From positions 1 through 64,000 of the forward strand of contig NZ_QUSW01000008.1 of assembly GCF_003852895.1 (NCBI RefSeq): a DNA stretch of 64,000 nt, given 5' to 3'. This document shows positions 19,863-31,432 of the stretch, piece by piece (position 1 is the first letter of the stretch; each line of letters opens with the position of its first letter). A model generated the notes under the pieces. It was given only the letters and a program-made list of their open reading frames with translations, did not search any database and was not told the DNA's origin. The DNA comes from Rhizobacter terrae. Lineage in GTDB: Bacteria; Pseudomonadota; Gammaproteobacteria; Burkholderiales; Burkholderiaceae_C. Position numbers and translations under genes: made by a program.

Positions 19863-20432
19863 TCACAGCGCACGGCGCACGGTGAGAAGCCGCTCGCCGG
19901 GCGCGTCGTGCCAGATGCTGAAGCCTTCGTCGAGGTAGAGGTCCAGGGGCCCGAAGTGTGCATCGGCCTCGGACTTGGTTTCTCGCCGCGGATAGGCCTG
20001 CACCGTGTGCAGGCCCTGCGCCTTGAGCTGGTCGCACGCCGCGCGCAGCAACTGCCTGGCCACGCCTTGTCCGCGCCAGCGCTTGGCGACGACGAAACAG
20101 CCGATGGCGGCCACGCCGGCCTCGTCCGCACCGGGCTTGTCCTTCATTGCCGGCAAGCATCGGCTCGGGCCAGCGTGCACCCAGCCGATGACCTGTCCGC
20201 CGGCATAGGCCAGCATGCCGTTCATCTCGCGCTGCTCGATGAGCGGGATGACCGCGCGGCGGTTTTCCTCGCCCGTCCATTGCGACCACGGCTTGCTGGC
20301 CGTGTCCGCATGCAGGAAGTGGCAGTAGCAATCCTGCCAGTCAGGGTTGTCGGCGAAGGCCACGTGATCGAAGTAGTGCAGCCAGTCGCCCAGGCGGTCC
20401 GCAGACAGCGGATGGATCTCGATCGTGTCCAT
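19863..20432 (-). CDS. GNAT-family N-acetyltransferase
   Basis: A 189-residue acetyltransferase. The acetyl-CoA pyrophosphate loop is recognisable in KRWRGQGVARQLLRAA, preceded by the beta strand AAIGCFVVA. The N-terminal WQDCYCHFLHA is characteristic of a GNAT subgroup of unknown substrate. It lies 19 bp after sdaA on the same strand and is probably the last gene of the glycine-responsive operon. Whether it acts on an amino acid, a small amine or a protein cannot be told. Confidence 0.85.
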   Translation of the reverse strand: MDTIEIHPLSADRLGDWLHYFDHVAFADNPDWQDCYCHFLHADTASKPWSQWTGEENRRAVIPLIEQREMNGMLAYAGGQVIGWVHAGPSRCLPAMKDKPGADEAGVAAIGCFVVAKRWRGQGVARQLLRAACDQLKAQGLHTVQAYPRRETKSEADAHFGPLDLYLDEGFSIWHDAPGERLLTVRRAL

Positions 20433-20451
20433 GGCCTCGTCCTCCGGAAGG

Positions 20452-21843
20452 TCAGCACTCCACGATGTTCACCGCGAGTCCGCCGCGCGCCGTTTCCTTG
20501 TACTTGGTCATCATGTCCGCGCCGGTCTCGCGCATGGTCTTGATGACCTTGTCCAGGCTCACGTGGTGGGTGCCGTCGCCGCGCAACGCCATGCGTGCGG
20601 CGTTGATGGCCTTCACCGAGGCGATGGCGTTGCGCTCGATGCAGGGGATCTGCACCAGCCCGCCCACCGGGTCGCAGGTGAGGCCCAGGTGGTGTTCCAT
20701 GCCGATCTCCGCGGCGTTTTCGACTTGCTCGGGCGTGCCGCCCATGACCGCGCACAGGGCACCCGCAGCCATCGAGCAGGCCACGCCCACTTCGCCCTGG
20801 CAGCCCACCTCGGCGCCGCTGATGCTGGCGTTTTCCTTGTAGAGGATGCCGATGGCCGCGGCCGTGAGCAGGAAGTCGATCACGCTGGCCTGCGTGGCCT
20901 GCGGCACGAAGCGGGTGTAGTAGTGCAGCACCGCGGGCACGATGCCGGCCGCCCCGTTGGTGGGCGCGGTGACCACGCGGCCGCCGGCGGCGTTCTCCTC
21001 GTTCACCGCGAGTGCGTAGAGGTTCACCCAGTCCAGCACCTGCAAGGGGTCGCGCAGCGCGGCCTCGGGGTTGCCGCACAGCTGGCGGTGCAGGTCGGCC
21101 GCGCGGCGGCGCACCTTGAAGCCGCCGGGCAGCACGCCGTCGGTCTTCAGCCCGCGCTCGACGCAGGCCTGCATCACCGACCAGATCTTCAGCAGGCCTG
21201 CATCGATCTCATCATCCGTGCGCCAATGCCGCTCGTTGCGGCGCATCACCTGCGCGATGCTGAGGTTCTCGCGGCGGGTGACGGCCAGCAGTTCCTCTCC
21301 GCTGTGGAAGGGCAGGGGCAGCACGGTGGTGTCCGGCGCGATCTGCTTCTGGCGCGTGCCATCGGCGGCCACCTCGTCGCTCACCACGAAGCCGCCGCCC
21401 ACCGAGTAGTAGGTGCGGGAGGCCAGCTCCCTGCCGCCGGCATCGGAGGCGATGAAGCGCATGCCGTTCGCATGGAAGGGCAGGCTTTCCTTGCGGTGGA
21501 AGACGAGGTCGGCCTTCTCGTCGAAGCCGATCTCCTTCGTGCTGCCAAGCATCACGCGGTGATCGTGGCGGATGGCGTGCAGCAGCGTGGGAATCGCGTC
21601 CACGTCCACCGTGTCGGGCTCGTGGCCGGCCAGGCCCAGCAGCACGGCCTTGTCGCTGCCGTGGCCCTTGCCGGTGGCGCCCAGCGAGCCGTACAGCTCG
21701 GACACGACGCGCGCGGTCTTGTCGAGCAAGCCGTCGTGCTGCAGCCGCAGCGTGAACAGGCGGGCTGCACGCATGGGCCCCACGGTGTGCGAGCTGCTCG
21801 GCCCGATGCCGATCTTGAAGAGGTCGAAAACGGAAACTGCCAT
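20452..21843 (-). CDS. sdaA: L-serine ammonia-lyase, iron-sulfur type
   Basis: A 463-residue single-chain enzyme that deaminates L-serine to pyruvate. It starts [20 protein letters not shown], the typical SdaA opening with the substrate-binding SSSHTVGPM. The C-terminal half has the [4Fe-4S] cluster cysteines, seen in [16 protein letters not shown] and [18 protein letters not shown]. It follows the monooxygenase gene with a single base between stop and start. In a glycine cleavage operon it makes sense as the drain for serine formed from glycine and methylene-tetrahydrofolate. Confidence 0.95.
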   Translation of the reverse strand: MAVSVFDLFKIGIGPSSSHTVGPMRAARLFTLRLQHDGLLDKTARVVSELYGSLGATGKGHGSDKAVLLGLAGHEPDTVDVDAIPTLLHAIRHDHRVMLGSTKEIGFDEKADLVFHRKESLPFHANGMRFIASDAGGRELASRTYYSVGGGFVVSDEVAADGTRQKQIAPDTTVLPLPFHSGEELLAVTRRENLSIAQVMRRNERHWRTDDEIDAGLLKIWSVMQACVERGLKTDGVLPGGFKVRRRAADLHRQLCGNPEAALRDPLQVLDWVNLYALAVNEENAAGGRVVTAPTNGAAGIVPAVLHYYTRFVPQATQASVIDFLLTAAAIGILYKENASISGAEVGCQGEVGVACSMAAGALCAVMGGTPEQVENAAEIGMEHHLGLTCDPVGGLVQIPCIERNAIASVKAINAARMALRGDGTHHVSLDKVIKTMRETGADMMTKYKETARGGLAVNIVEC

Positions 21844-21844
21844 G

Positions 21845-23338
21845 TCAGGCCCGCAAAGGTTCGTGGTCGTCGAGGCGGAACCGCCGGGTGTGCCAGCGGA
21901 AGGCGAGGGTGGAGTGGGGCCAAAGTGTGGAGATGCGCCGGTCGCCCACGCGGTACCAGCTGGTGCAGCCGCCAGTCACCCAGATCGTGCGCTGCAGGCG
22001 CTGCTGGAGCTGTGCGTTGTAGGCCTCGCTCACCTCGGCGCGCGTGTCCACGGCAGCGAGGTGCGCTTGCGCCATGCGGTCCAGCGCATCGAGCACGTAG
22101 CGGATCTGCGACTCGATCATGTAGACCATGGAGTTGTGGCCCAGTGTCGTGTTGGGCCCCACCAGCATGAAGAAGTTGGGAAAGCCCGGCACCGTGGTGC
22201 CGAGGTAGGCCTGGGCACCGTCGCGCCACGCTTCGTTCAGCTCCTGCCCTTGCCGTCCGCGGATTGGGAAGGGCGCGAGCGCCGTGGCCGCCTGGAAGCC
22301 GGTGGCCAGCACCAGCACGTCCAGCGGGTGGTGTTCGCCGTCGGTGGTCACCACGCCGTCGCTCACCACCTTCTCGATGGACGAGGTCACCAGCTTCGCA
22401 TTGCGCCGCTGGATCGCCGGGTAGAAGTCGCTGGCGATGAGGATGCGCTTGCAACCCATGCGGTAATTGGGCGTCAGCGCCTCGCGCAAGGCGGGGTCGT
22501 GCACCTGCCGCTCCATGAACTTGCGCGCCTGTGATTCCGAAGCCTTGAGCAGGCCCGTCCAGCGGATGAAGGCGGGCGCCCGCACCTCATGAATGGCATA
22601 GACCACCCCACGCGCCAGCCTCTGCATGCCAGGCACGTTGGCATACAGCCAGCGCCGCCAGCCGGGGCGCACGCGGTCATGCTTGGGAAGAATCCAGGGC
22701 GGCGTGCGCTGGAACAGCACCACCTGCGCGGCACGGTCCACCAGCTTGGGCACGATCTGGATGGCACTGGCGCCCGTGCCCACGATGCCCACCCGGCGCT
22801 CGCCGAGGTTGACCTCGCCTTGCCAGCGCGCGGTGTGCATCACCGGTCCCTGGAAGTCGGCGAGGCCGGGAATGTCAGGCATCACCGGCCGGCTCAGCGC
22901 GCCGGTGGCGCTGACGATCACGCGGGCCGTCCAGCGCATCTCCTGCCCGCCGCGCTGCTGCGCCGTCACGGTCCAGTGCTGCGTGGCAGCATCCCAGTCC
23001 AGCGACAGCACCTTGGTGCGCAGCTTGAGGTGCGGCTCCAGCTCGAAGTCCGCCACGCAGTCGTTCAGGTACTGCTCGATCTCTTCCTGGCCGGGATAGC
23101 TGCGCGACCAGTCCGGCGTAGGCGCGAAGCTGAACGAGTACAGCAGCGAGGGGATGTCGCAGGCCGCGCCCGGGTAGCGGTTGGCATGCCAGGTGCCGCC
23201 CACGCCCACTTCCTGCTCGATGATGATGAAGTCGTGCCGGCCTTCCTGCTTGAGCCGCATGCCCATGCCCAGCCCGCCGAAGCCCGCGCCGATGATCACG
23301 ACATCGTGGTGCCCGTTGATGGGGGTCGGTGTCGTCAT
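21845..23338 (-). CDS. flavin-containing Baeyer-Villiger-type monooxygenase
   Basis: A 497-residue FAD/NADPH enzyme. The FAD Rossmann motif is [10 protein letters not shown] (residues 15-24), followed by [15 protein letters not shown]. The Baeyer-Villiger fingerprint FxGxxxHxxxW is present as [11 protein letters not shown] at residues 162-172. The second, NADPH-binding Rossmann motif is GIVGTGASA. Members oxidise ketones to esters or heteroatoms to oxides; the substrate here is unknown. Its position is odd: 19 bp after gcvP and one base before sdaA, inside the glycine/serine operon, where no ketone oxidation is expected. Confidence 0.88.
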   Translation of the reverse strand: MTTPTPINGHHDVVIIGAGFGGLGMGMRLKQEGRHDFIIIEQEVGVGGTWHANRYPGAACDIPSLLYSFSFAPTPDWSRSYPGQEEIEQYLNDCVADFELEPHLKLRTKVLSLDWDAATQHWTVTAQQRGGQEMRWTARVIVSATGALSRPVMPDIPGLADFQGPVMHTARWQGEVNLGERRVGIVGTGASAIQIVPKLVDRAAQVVLFQRTPPWILPKHDRVRPGWRRWLYANVPGMQRLARGVVYAIHEVRAPAFIRWTGLLKASESQARKFMERQVHDPALREALTPNYRMGCKRILIASDFYPAIQRRNAKLVTSSIEKVVSDGVVTTDGEHHPLDVLVLATGFQAATALAPFPIRGRQGQELNEAWRDGAQAYLGTTVPGFPNFFMLVGPNTTLGHNSMVYMIESQIRYVLDALDRMAQAHLAAVDTRAEVSEAYNAQLQQRLQRTIWVTGGCTSWYRVGDRRISTLWPHSTLAFRWHTRRFRLDDHEPLRA

Positions 23339-23357
23339 CGGCGCGGATCCTTTTGCT

Positions 23358-26255
<2,898 letters not shown>

Positions 26256-26309
26256 GGGACTTCCAGGGTCTAACGAAACAAGAGAGGGATTTCTTCCGTG
26301 GGCAAACGC

Positions 26310-26335
26310 CTCGTTCGGGCTGCGACCCGAACGAG
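26310..26335 (-). promoter_or_regulatory. stem-loop between gcvH and gcvP
   Basis: CTCGTTCGGG (26310-26319) and CCCGAACGAG (26326-26335) form a perfect ten-base stem with a six-base loop. No T-run follows on either strand, so it is not a standard terminator. It may protect the 3' end of a processed gcvTH message or lower gcvP expression relative to gcvH. Confidence 0.65.
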
Positions 26336-26370
26336 CAGGGGGGGCCGGCCGGAACGGGCGTCGAACGCGA

Positions 26371-26745
26371 TCAGCTGTTCTTCACCAGCACGTCATAAGC
26401 CGGCCCGTCCATGAGCTGCTCGAACTCGGCCATGTTCGACACGTGCACCTTGAAGAACCAGCCGTTGCCCAGCGGATCGCTGTTGGCCAGCGACGGGTCG
26501 GCGCGCAGCGCTTCGTTGACTTCCACGATCTCGCCGCTCACCGGCATGTAGAGGTCGGCCGCGGCCTTCACCGACTCGACGACGCCGGCCACTTCGCCCT
26601 TCTTGAAGGTGCGGCCCACTTCGGGCAGGTCGACGAAGACCACGTCGCCCAGCGCGTCCTGCGCATGCAGCGTGATGCCGACGGTCGCGGCCTCGTGGTC
26701 CTCGATGTTGATCCACTCATGGTCCGGCGTGTACATGGTCGTCAT
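26371..26745 (-). CDS. gcvH: glycine cleavage system H protein
   Basis: A 124-residue lipoyl carrier of the glycine cleavage complex. The lipoylated residue is Lys60 in [14 protein letters not shown], and the C-terminal motif NGWFFKVHV is typical. I start it at [12 protein letters not shown], which has AGGAG upstream and matches family length; the longer frame adds an unrelated 20 residues. It lies 56 bp after gcvT and before gcvP. Confidence 0.96.
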   Translation of the reverse strand: MTTMYTPDHEWINIEDHEAATVGITLHAQDALGDVVFVDLPEVGRTFKKGEVAGVVESVKAAADLYMPVSGEIVEVNEALRADPSLANSDPLGNGWFFKVHVSNMAEFEQLMDGPAYDVLVKNS

Positions 26746-26801
26746 GGGCGTGTGCTCCTGTGGTGGCGTTGGGCTGGCGAAAGATGCAAGAAGGGTGCGG
26801 A

Positions 26802-27920
26802 TCACCCGCGGAAATAGCGGTGCGGCGAGAAGGGCATGGGCGCGACGCGCATGGGCTGTCGCTTGCCGCGGACTTCGGCGTAGACCTCGTGGCTGGGCAG
26901 CGCGTGGTTGGCGGCCAGGTAGGCCATGGCGATGGGCTGGTTCACCGTGGGCGCCAGCGTGCCGCTGGTGACGTGGCCCAGCGTGTGGCCGTGCGCATCG
27001 ACCAGCTTGGCGCCTTCGCGCACCGGCACGCGCTCCAGGCCCAGCAGGCCCACGCGCTTGCTGACGGCGCCGGTGGCGAGCTGCGATTCGATGACGCTCG
27101 CGCCCGGGTAGCCACCGGCCCGCGCGCCACCCGGGCGGCGCACCTTCTGGATGGCCCAGGTGAGTGCTGCCTCGACCGGCGTGGTGGTGGTGTTGATGTC
27201 ATGCCCGTACAGGCACAGGCCCGCCTCCAGGCGCAGCGTGTCGCGCGCACCCAGGCCGGCGGGTTTGACCTCGGGCTGGTCGAGCAGCGCGCGGGCCAGT
27301 TCCACGGAGCGGTCGGCCGGCACGGAAATCTCGAAGCCGTCTTCGCCGGTGTAGCCCGAACGGGTGAGGAAGCAGTCGATGCCGGCCAGCGTGAAGTTCG
27401 CGCCGGTCATGAAGGTCAGCTTGGCAACGCCGTCGTTCAGCCGCGACAGGGCGGTCACGGCCTTGGGGCCTTGCAGCGCCAGCAGGGCGCGGTCGGGCAG
27501 GGGGATGATGGTGCAGCGGTGCCCGATGTGGGTCATCAGGTGCCTGGTGTCGGCGTCCTTGCAGGCGGCGTTCACGACCACGAACAGGTCGTTCTCGCGC
27601 CGGGTGATCATCAGGTCGTCGAGGATGCCGCCGTTGGCATTGGTGAAGAGGGCGTAGCGCTGCTTGCCGGGCGCGAGGTCCACCACGTCCACGGGCACCA
27701 GGCTTTCCAGGGCGCGGGCGGCGTCGTCGCCGGTGATGCGCAGCTGGCCCATGTGCGAGACGTCGAAGAGTGCCGCCGACTCCCGGCACTGCCTGTGTTC
27801 GGCAATGATGCCGCCTGGGTAGTTGACCGGCATGTCGTAGCCGGCGAAGGGCACCATCTTGGCGCCAAGCTCCACATGCAGGGCATGCAGCGGGGTCTTC
27901 AGAAGTGAGGGTGCGGACAT
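26802..27920 (-). CDS. gcvT: glycine cleavage system aminomethyltransferase (T protein)
   Basis: A 372-residue tetrahydrofolate-dependent enzyme that releases ammonia and forms methylene-tetrahydrofolate from the aminomethyl-lipoyl arm of GcvH. Visible family motifs are MVPFAGYDMPVNYPGGI, DVSHMGQLRITG, SGYTGEDGFEI and LRLEAGLCLYGHD. The ATG at 27920 is preceded by GGAGAGAG, which also resembles one strand of the upstream riboswitch aptamers. It is the first gene of the operon and lies directly under riboswitch control. Confidence 0.96.
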   Translation of the reverse strand: MSAPSLLKTPLHALHVELGAKMVPFAGYDMPVNYPGGIIAEHRQCRESAALFDVSHMGQLRITGDDAARALESLVPVDVVDLAPGKQRYALFTNANGGILDDLMITRRENDLFVVVNAACKDADTRHLMTHIGHRCTIIPLPDRALLALQGPKAVTALSRLNDGVAKLTFMTGANFTLAGIDCFLTRSGYTGEDGFEISVPADRSVELARALLDQPEVKPAGLGARDTLRLEAGLCLYGHDINTTTTPVEAALTWAIQKVRRPGGARAGGYPGASVIESQLATGAVSKRVGLLGLERVPVREGAKLVDAHGHTLGHVTSGTLAPTVNQPIAMAYLAANHALPSHEVYAEVRGKRQPMRVAPMPFSPHRYFRG

Positions 27921-27974
27921 GTCTCTCTCCGAGGGCATTCTGGGACCAACGCACTCAGCATACGTTGGGATGCC

Positions 27975-28190
27975 CTCGCTGTCCGCTTTACCTGAGAGAT
28001 TGACGGCTGCCGGATGACGGCGCGGCCGCTTGCCCCTTCGGTGGACCCGCTCGATGACGGGCCTCTCTCCAGTGAGGAACGGCTTGTTTCATTCACAAGC
28101 CGCCTTGTCAGTCCTTTTGCCTGAGCGTTCGGGCGGGTGGGCCCTGCGCCTTCGGCGGCTTCATTTGAAGCTCTCTCCTGAACACAGCCC
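27975..28190 (-). ncRNA. tandem glycine riboswitch
   Basis: Two glycine aptamers lie in tandem before gcvT. Read on the minus strand, the first runs from GGAGAGAGC (28170-28178) through GCCGAAGGCGCA to GCTCAGGCAAAAGGACTG. The second runs from GGAGAGAGG (28062-28070) through CACCGAAGGGGCAAGC to CTCTCAGGTAAAGCGGAC. The CCGAAGG and CAGG(T/C)AAA(A/G) boxes are hallmarks of the family. An extra eight-base hairpin (28080-28103) sits in the linker. Downstream, GAGGGCAT can pair with ATGCCCTC just before the gcvT ribosome site. In the family, glycine binding usually turns on gcv genes. Boundaries are approximate. Confidence 0.93.
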
Positions 28191-28321
28191 GCGAGTGTAG
28201 CGGAAGGATTCCCGCTTCGGCCCATCCCTCGACCAAGGGGCTCGGACTTGGTGAGAACCCTGTCCGCATTTGCCCGCGGCGACATCAAAATTCCCATGTC
28301 GCGATTGTTGGAGAGGCGTGA

Positions 28322-28738
28322 ATGGCTACTTCCAAGAACAATGCAGGCGACGTTGGGGCATTTGAATTCGAACTGACGGACTTCGATACCGCACGGCAGG
28401 CACTTGAAGAACTGCCGGCGGGCATTGCTGAAGTCCAGCGCCTGAAACCCGGCTACTGGGAGGCGCGCCGCCGTGCGGCGGAACCGACGGACCGGGCCTT
28501 GTCCGGCGTGGCGCTGGACTGGCTGTCCAAGCTGCCATCGACGGTGCGGCCGTCGCGACTGGCCGAGCGCTTTCCGCGCGTGGCCAACCAGATCGCGCTG
28601 AACTGGGCAAGCGGCATGCGCTGTGCGGAAACCTTCGACGACCTGCTGGTGGACCACCGTGGCGGGCGCCACGGGTTTCCGTATGACGTCGAGGTCGAAC
28701 TGCGCGGGCTGAAGGAGTACCGGCAGGTCCTGCGCTGA
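28322..28738 (+). CDS. conserved hypothetical protein
   Basis: A 138-residue soluble protein I do not recognise. GGAGAGGCG sits just before the ATG, supporting the start. The N-terminus is acidic (DVGAFEFELTDFDTARQALE). The middle reads like a helical domain with basic residues (LPSTVRPSRLAERFPRVANQ), and there are no signal peptide, membrane segments or known catalytic motifs. It is convergent with the ETF-quinone oxidoreductase gene, the two stop codons abutting exactly. Confidence 0.8.
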   Translation: MATSKNNAGDVGAFEFELTDFDTARQALEELPAGIAEVQRLKPGYWEARRRAAEPTDRALSGVALDWLSKLPSTVRPSRLAERFPRVANQIALNWASGMRCAETFDDLLVDHRGGRHGFPYDVEVELRGLKEYRQVLR

Positions 28739-30421
28739 CTACATCCCGCTGTAGTTCGGCCCGCCGCCGCCCTCGGGCGTGACCCAGACGATGTTCTGCG
28801 TCGGATCCTTGATGTCGCAGGTCTTGCAGTGCACGCAGTTCTGCGCGTTGATCTGCAGGCGGTCGCCCGAGCCGTCGTTGACGAACTCATACACGCCGGC
28901 CGGGCAGTAGCGGCTCTCGGGGCCTGCGTACTTGGCGAGGTTGACGTTCACCGGCACGCTCGCGTCCTTGAGCGTGAGGTGAGCCGGCTGGTTCTCTTCG
29001 TGGTTGGTGTTGCTCACGAAGACGCTGCTCAGGCGGTCGAAGGTGAGCTTGCCGTCCGGCTTGGGGTAGTCGATCTTCTTGCACTGTGACGCGGGCAGCA
29101 GCCGCGCGTTGTCGGGCGTGTCGCGGTGCAGCGTCCACGGCGGGTTCTTGATGCCCAGCTTGGGCAGCAGCCACTGCTCGATGCCGAACATCAGCGAGCC
29201 GATGGTGAAGCCCTTCTTGAACCACGGCTTGAAGTTGCGGGTGGACTGCAGCTCCTCGTTGAGCCAGCTCTTCTCGAACGCCTCGGGGTAGGCCGAGAGC
29301 TCATCGTGCTGGCGCCCGCTGGTCACCGCGCCGAAGGCGGCCTCCGCCGCCAGCATGCCGGACTTGATCGCCGCATGGCTGCCCTTGATGCGTGCCGCGT
29401 TCATGTAGCCCGCGTCGCAGCCCACCAGCGCACCGCCGGGGAACACCGTCTTGGGCAGGCACTGCGGGCTGCCGTTGTTGATGGCACGCGCGCCGTAGCT
29501 CAGGCGCTTGCCGCCTTCCAGGTGCTGGCGGATCGCAGGGTGCGTCTTCCAGCGCTGCATTTCCTCGAAGGGGCTGAGGTAGGGGTTCTGGTAGTCCAGG
29601 CCCACCACCAGGCCGAGGGTCACCTTGTTGTCTTCGAGGTGGTACAGGAAGCCGCCGCCGAAGGTGTCGTTGTCCATGGGCCAGCCGGCGGTGTGGACCA
29701 CGAGGCCGGGCTTGGCCTTCTTCGGGTCGATCTCCCACAGCTCCTTGATGCCGATGGACCAGCTGGCGGGGTCGCGGCCTTCGTCGAGCTTGAACTTCTT
29801 GATGAGCTGCTTGCCCAGGTGGCCACGCGCACCCTCGGCGAAGATCGTGTACTTGGCGTGCAGCTCCATGCCGAGCTGGAAGTTCTCGGTGGGCTCGCCG
29901 TCCTTGCCGACGCCGAGGTTGCCGGTGGCCACGCCCTTGACCGAGCCATCGTCGTTGTAGAGGACTTCGGCGGCCGCGAAGCCCGGGAAGATTTCAACGC
30001 CCAGGCCTTCGGCCTGCTGCGCCAGCCAGCGCACGACGTTGCCCAGGCTGATGACGTAGTTGCCCTTGTTGTGGAAGGGCACCGGCACCAGCCAGTCGGG
30101 CGTGCGCTTGGAGCCGGTCTCGCTCAGGAAGAGGATGTCGTCGCCGGTGACGGGCTGGTTCAGCGGCGCACCGAGCTCCTTCCAGTTCGGGAACAGCTCG
30201 GTGATGGCGCGCGGGTCCATGACCGCGCCTGAGAGAATGTGCGCGCCGGGCTCCGAGCCTTTCTCGAGCACGACGACCGACACGTCCTTGCCTTGCTCGG
30301 CTGCGAGCTGCTTGATGCGGATCGCGGTGGCCAGGCCGCCGGGGCCGGCGCCGATGACCATCACGTCGTATTCCATCGACTCGCGCGGGCCGTATTGTTC
30401 AAGGATCGCTTGGGGGGTCAT
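28739..30421 (-). CDS. electron transfer flavoprotein-ubiquinone oxidoreductase
   Basis: A 560-residue inner-membrane-associated enzyme that passes electrons from ETF (fatty acid and amino acid oxidation) to ubiquinone. The FAD motif is VIGAGPGGLATAIRIKQL near residue 20. The C-terminal [4Fe-4S] cysteines are visible in SRYCPAGVYEF and INAQNCVHCKTCDIKDPTQ. Length and motifs match the family. GGAAGG precedes the ATG. A palindrome at 30476-30493, about 55 bp upstream, may bind a fatty-acid-responsive regulator. Confidence 0.96.
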   Translation of the reverse strand: MTPQAILEQYGPRESMEYDVMVIGAGPGGLATAIRIKQLAAEQGKDVSVVVLEKGSEPGAHILSGAVMDPRAITELFPNWKELGAPLNQPVTGDDILFLSETGSKRTPDWLVPVPFHNKGNYVISLGNVVRWLAQQAEGLGVEIFPGFAAAEVLYNDDGSVKGVATGNLGVGKDGEPTENFQLGMELHAKYTIFAEGARGHLGKQLIKKFKLDEGRDPASWSIGIKELWEIDPKKAKPGLVVHTAGWPMDNDTFGGGFLYHLEDNKVTLGLVVGLDYQNPYLSPFEEMQRWKTHPAIRQHLEGGKRLSYGARAINNGSPQCLPKTVFPGGALVGCDAGYMNAARIKGSHAAIKSGMLAAEAAFGAVTSGRQHDELSAYPEAFEKSWLNEELQSTRNFKPWFKKGFTIGSLMFGIEQWLLPKLGIKNPPWTLHRDTPDNARLLPASQCKKIDYPKPDGKLTFDRLSSVFVSNTNHEENQPAHLTLKDASVPVNVNLAKYAGPESRYCPAGVYEFVNDGSGDRLQINAQNCVHCKTCDIKDPTQNIVWVTPEGGGGPNYSGM

Positions 30422-30475
30422 CGGGCTTCCTTCCAGCTTGAATTGGGCGCGATTCTACGAGGGAAGCGGCGCGAA

Positions 30476-30493
30476 ATAGAACGACCGTTCGAT
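30476..30493. promoter_or_regulatory. candidate beta-oxidation operator (GAACG-N2-CGTTC)
   Basis: An 18-bp imperfect palindrome with perfect GAACG/CGTTC arms lies between the divergent ETF-quinone oxidoreductase and SDR genes. I recall a TetR-type regulator of beta-oxidation in betaproteobacteria (FadP) whose site has this general form. The assignment is inference from the target gene and the motif. Confidence 0.5.
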
Positions 30494-30573
30494 TTTTTAG
30501 TGAGGGCACTCGCCGTTCGTTGCAGCGAGGCTGCGTGCTATCGTCCCTTCAACAGAATTCGAGGAGTTGTCGC

Positions 30574-31356
30574 ATGGGTTACAGCATCGATTTGTCCGGG
30601 CGCGTGGCGCTCGTCACTGGAGCGTCCAGCGGTCTTGGAACGCAATTCGCGAAGACGCTGGCCGCTGCGGGGTGCGGCGTGGTGCTGGCGGGTCGCCGGG
30701 TCGAGCGCCTGAAGACCTTGCGCGCCGAGATCGAGGCCGGCGGTGGCACGGCGCACGTGGTCACGGTGGACGTGACGGACGTGCACAGCATCCGCGCCGC
30801 CGTGGCGCATGCCGAGACCGAGATGGGCACGCTGGACATCCTCATCAACAACTCCGGGGTGAGCACCACGCAAAAGCTCACCGACGTCAGCGAGGACGAC
30901 TACGACTACGTCTTCGACACCAACACCAAGGGCGCCTTCTTCGTGGCGCAGGAAGTCGGCAAGCGCATGCTGGCGCGGGCCAAGGGGTCGGCGCCGGGCA
31001 CCTTCACCGGCGGGCGCATCGTCAACATCGCCTCGATGGCGGGAATGCGTGTGCTCAGCCAGATCGGCGTGTACTGCATGAGCAAGGCGGCCGTCATCCA
31101 CATGACCAAGGCCATGGCGCTTGAATGGGGGCGCTACGGCATCAATGTGAACTGCATCTGCCCCGGGTACATCGACACCGAGATCAACCACCACCACTGG
31201 CAGACCGAGCAGGGCCGCAAGCTCATCGACATGCTGCCGCGCAAGCGCATCGGCCAGCCGTCCGATCTCGATTCGACGCTGATGATGCTGGTGGCCAACG
31301 AGAGCCACTTCATCAATGGGGCGGTGATCCAGGCTGATGATGGGTTTGCCGTCTGA
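30574..31356 (+). CDS. short-chain dehydrogenase/reductase
   Basis: A 260-residue classical SDR. The cofactor motif is TGASSGLG, the structural motif INNSGV replaces the usual NNAG, and the catalytic residues are Ser in IVNIASMAG and Tyr/Lys in YCMSK. GAGGAG precedes the ATG at 30574. The family includes 3-oxoacyl-ACP and 3-hydroxyacyl-CoA reductases. Sharing a divergent promoter region with ETF-quinone oxidoreductase suggests an acyl-CoA substrate, but this is not proven. Confidence 0.88.
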   Translation: MGYSIDLSGRVALVTGASSGLGTQFAKTLAAAGCGVVLAGRRVERLKTLRAEIEAGGGTAHVVTVDVTDVHSIRAAVAHAETEMGTLDILINNSGVSTTQKLTDVSEDDYDYVFDTNTKGAFFVAQEVGKRMLARAKGSAPGTFTGGRIVNIASMAGMRVLSQIGVYCMSKAAVIHMTKAMALEWGRYGINVNCICPGYIDTEINHHHWQTEQGRKLIDMLPRKRIGQPSDLDSTLMMLVANESHFINGAVIQADDGFAV

Positions 31357-31383
31357 TGAAGGCCCCCACGTCGTTCCACTCCT

Positions 31384-31419
31384 GCCCCCCGAGGGGGCGC
31401 TCAGCCGCCTTGGGGCGGC
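31384..31419. repeat. double GC-rich hairpin repeat
   Basis: Two hairpins sit side by side: GCCCCC/GGGGGC (31384-31389, 31393-31398) and GCCGCC/GGCGGC (31404-31409, 31414-31419). Comparable GC-rich hairpins between genes are familiar to me from Comamonadaceae genomes, where they act as dispersed repeats and probable terminators. It lies between the SDR stop and the yceH start. Confidence 0.6.
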
Positions 31420-31432
31420 CCGGCGGCGTCTG

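Noticed and set aside
31337-31432. Longer N-terminus for YceH
   Set aside because: The added codons run through a GC-rich hairpin repeat and do not match the family, which starts at [11 protein letters not shown].
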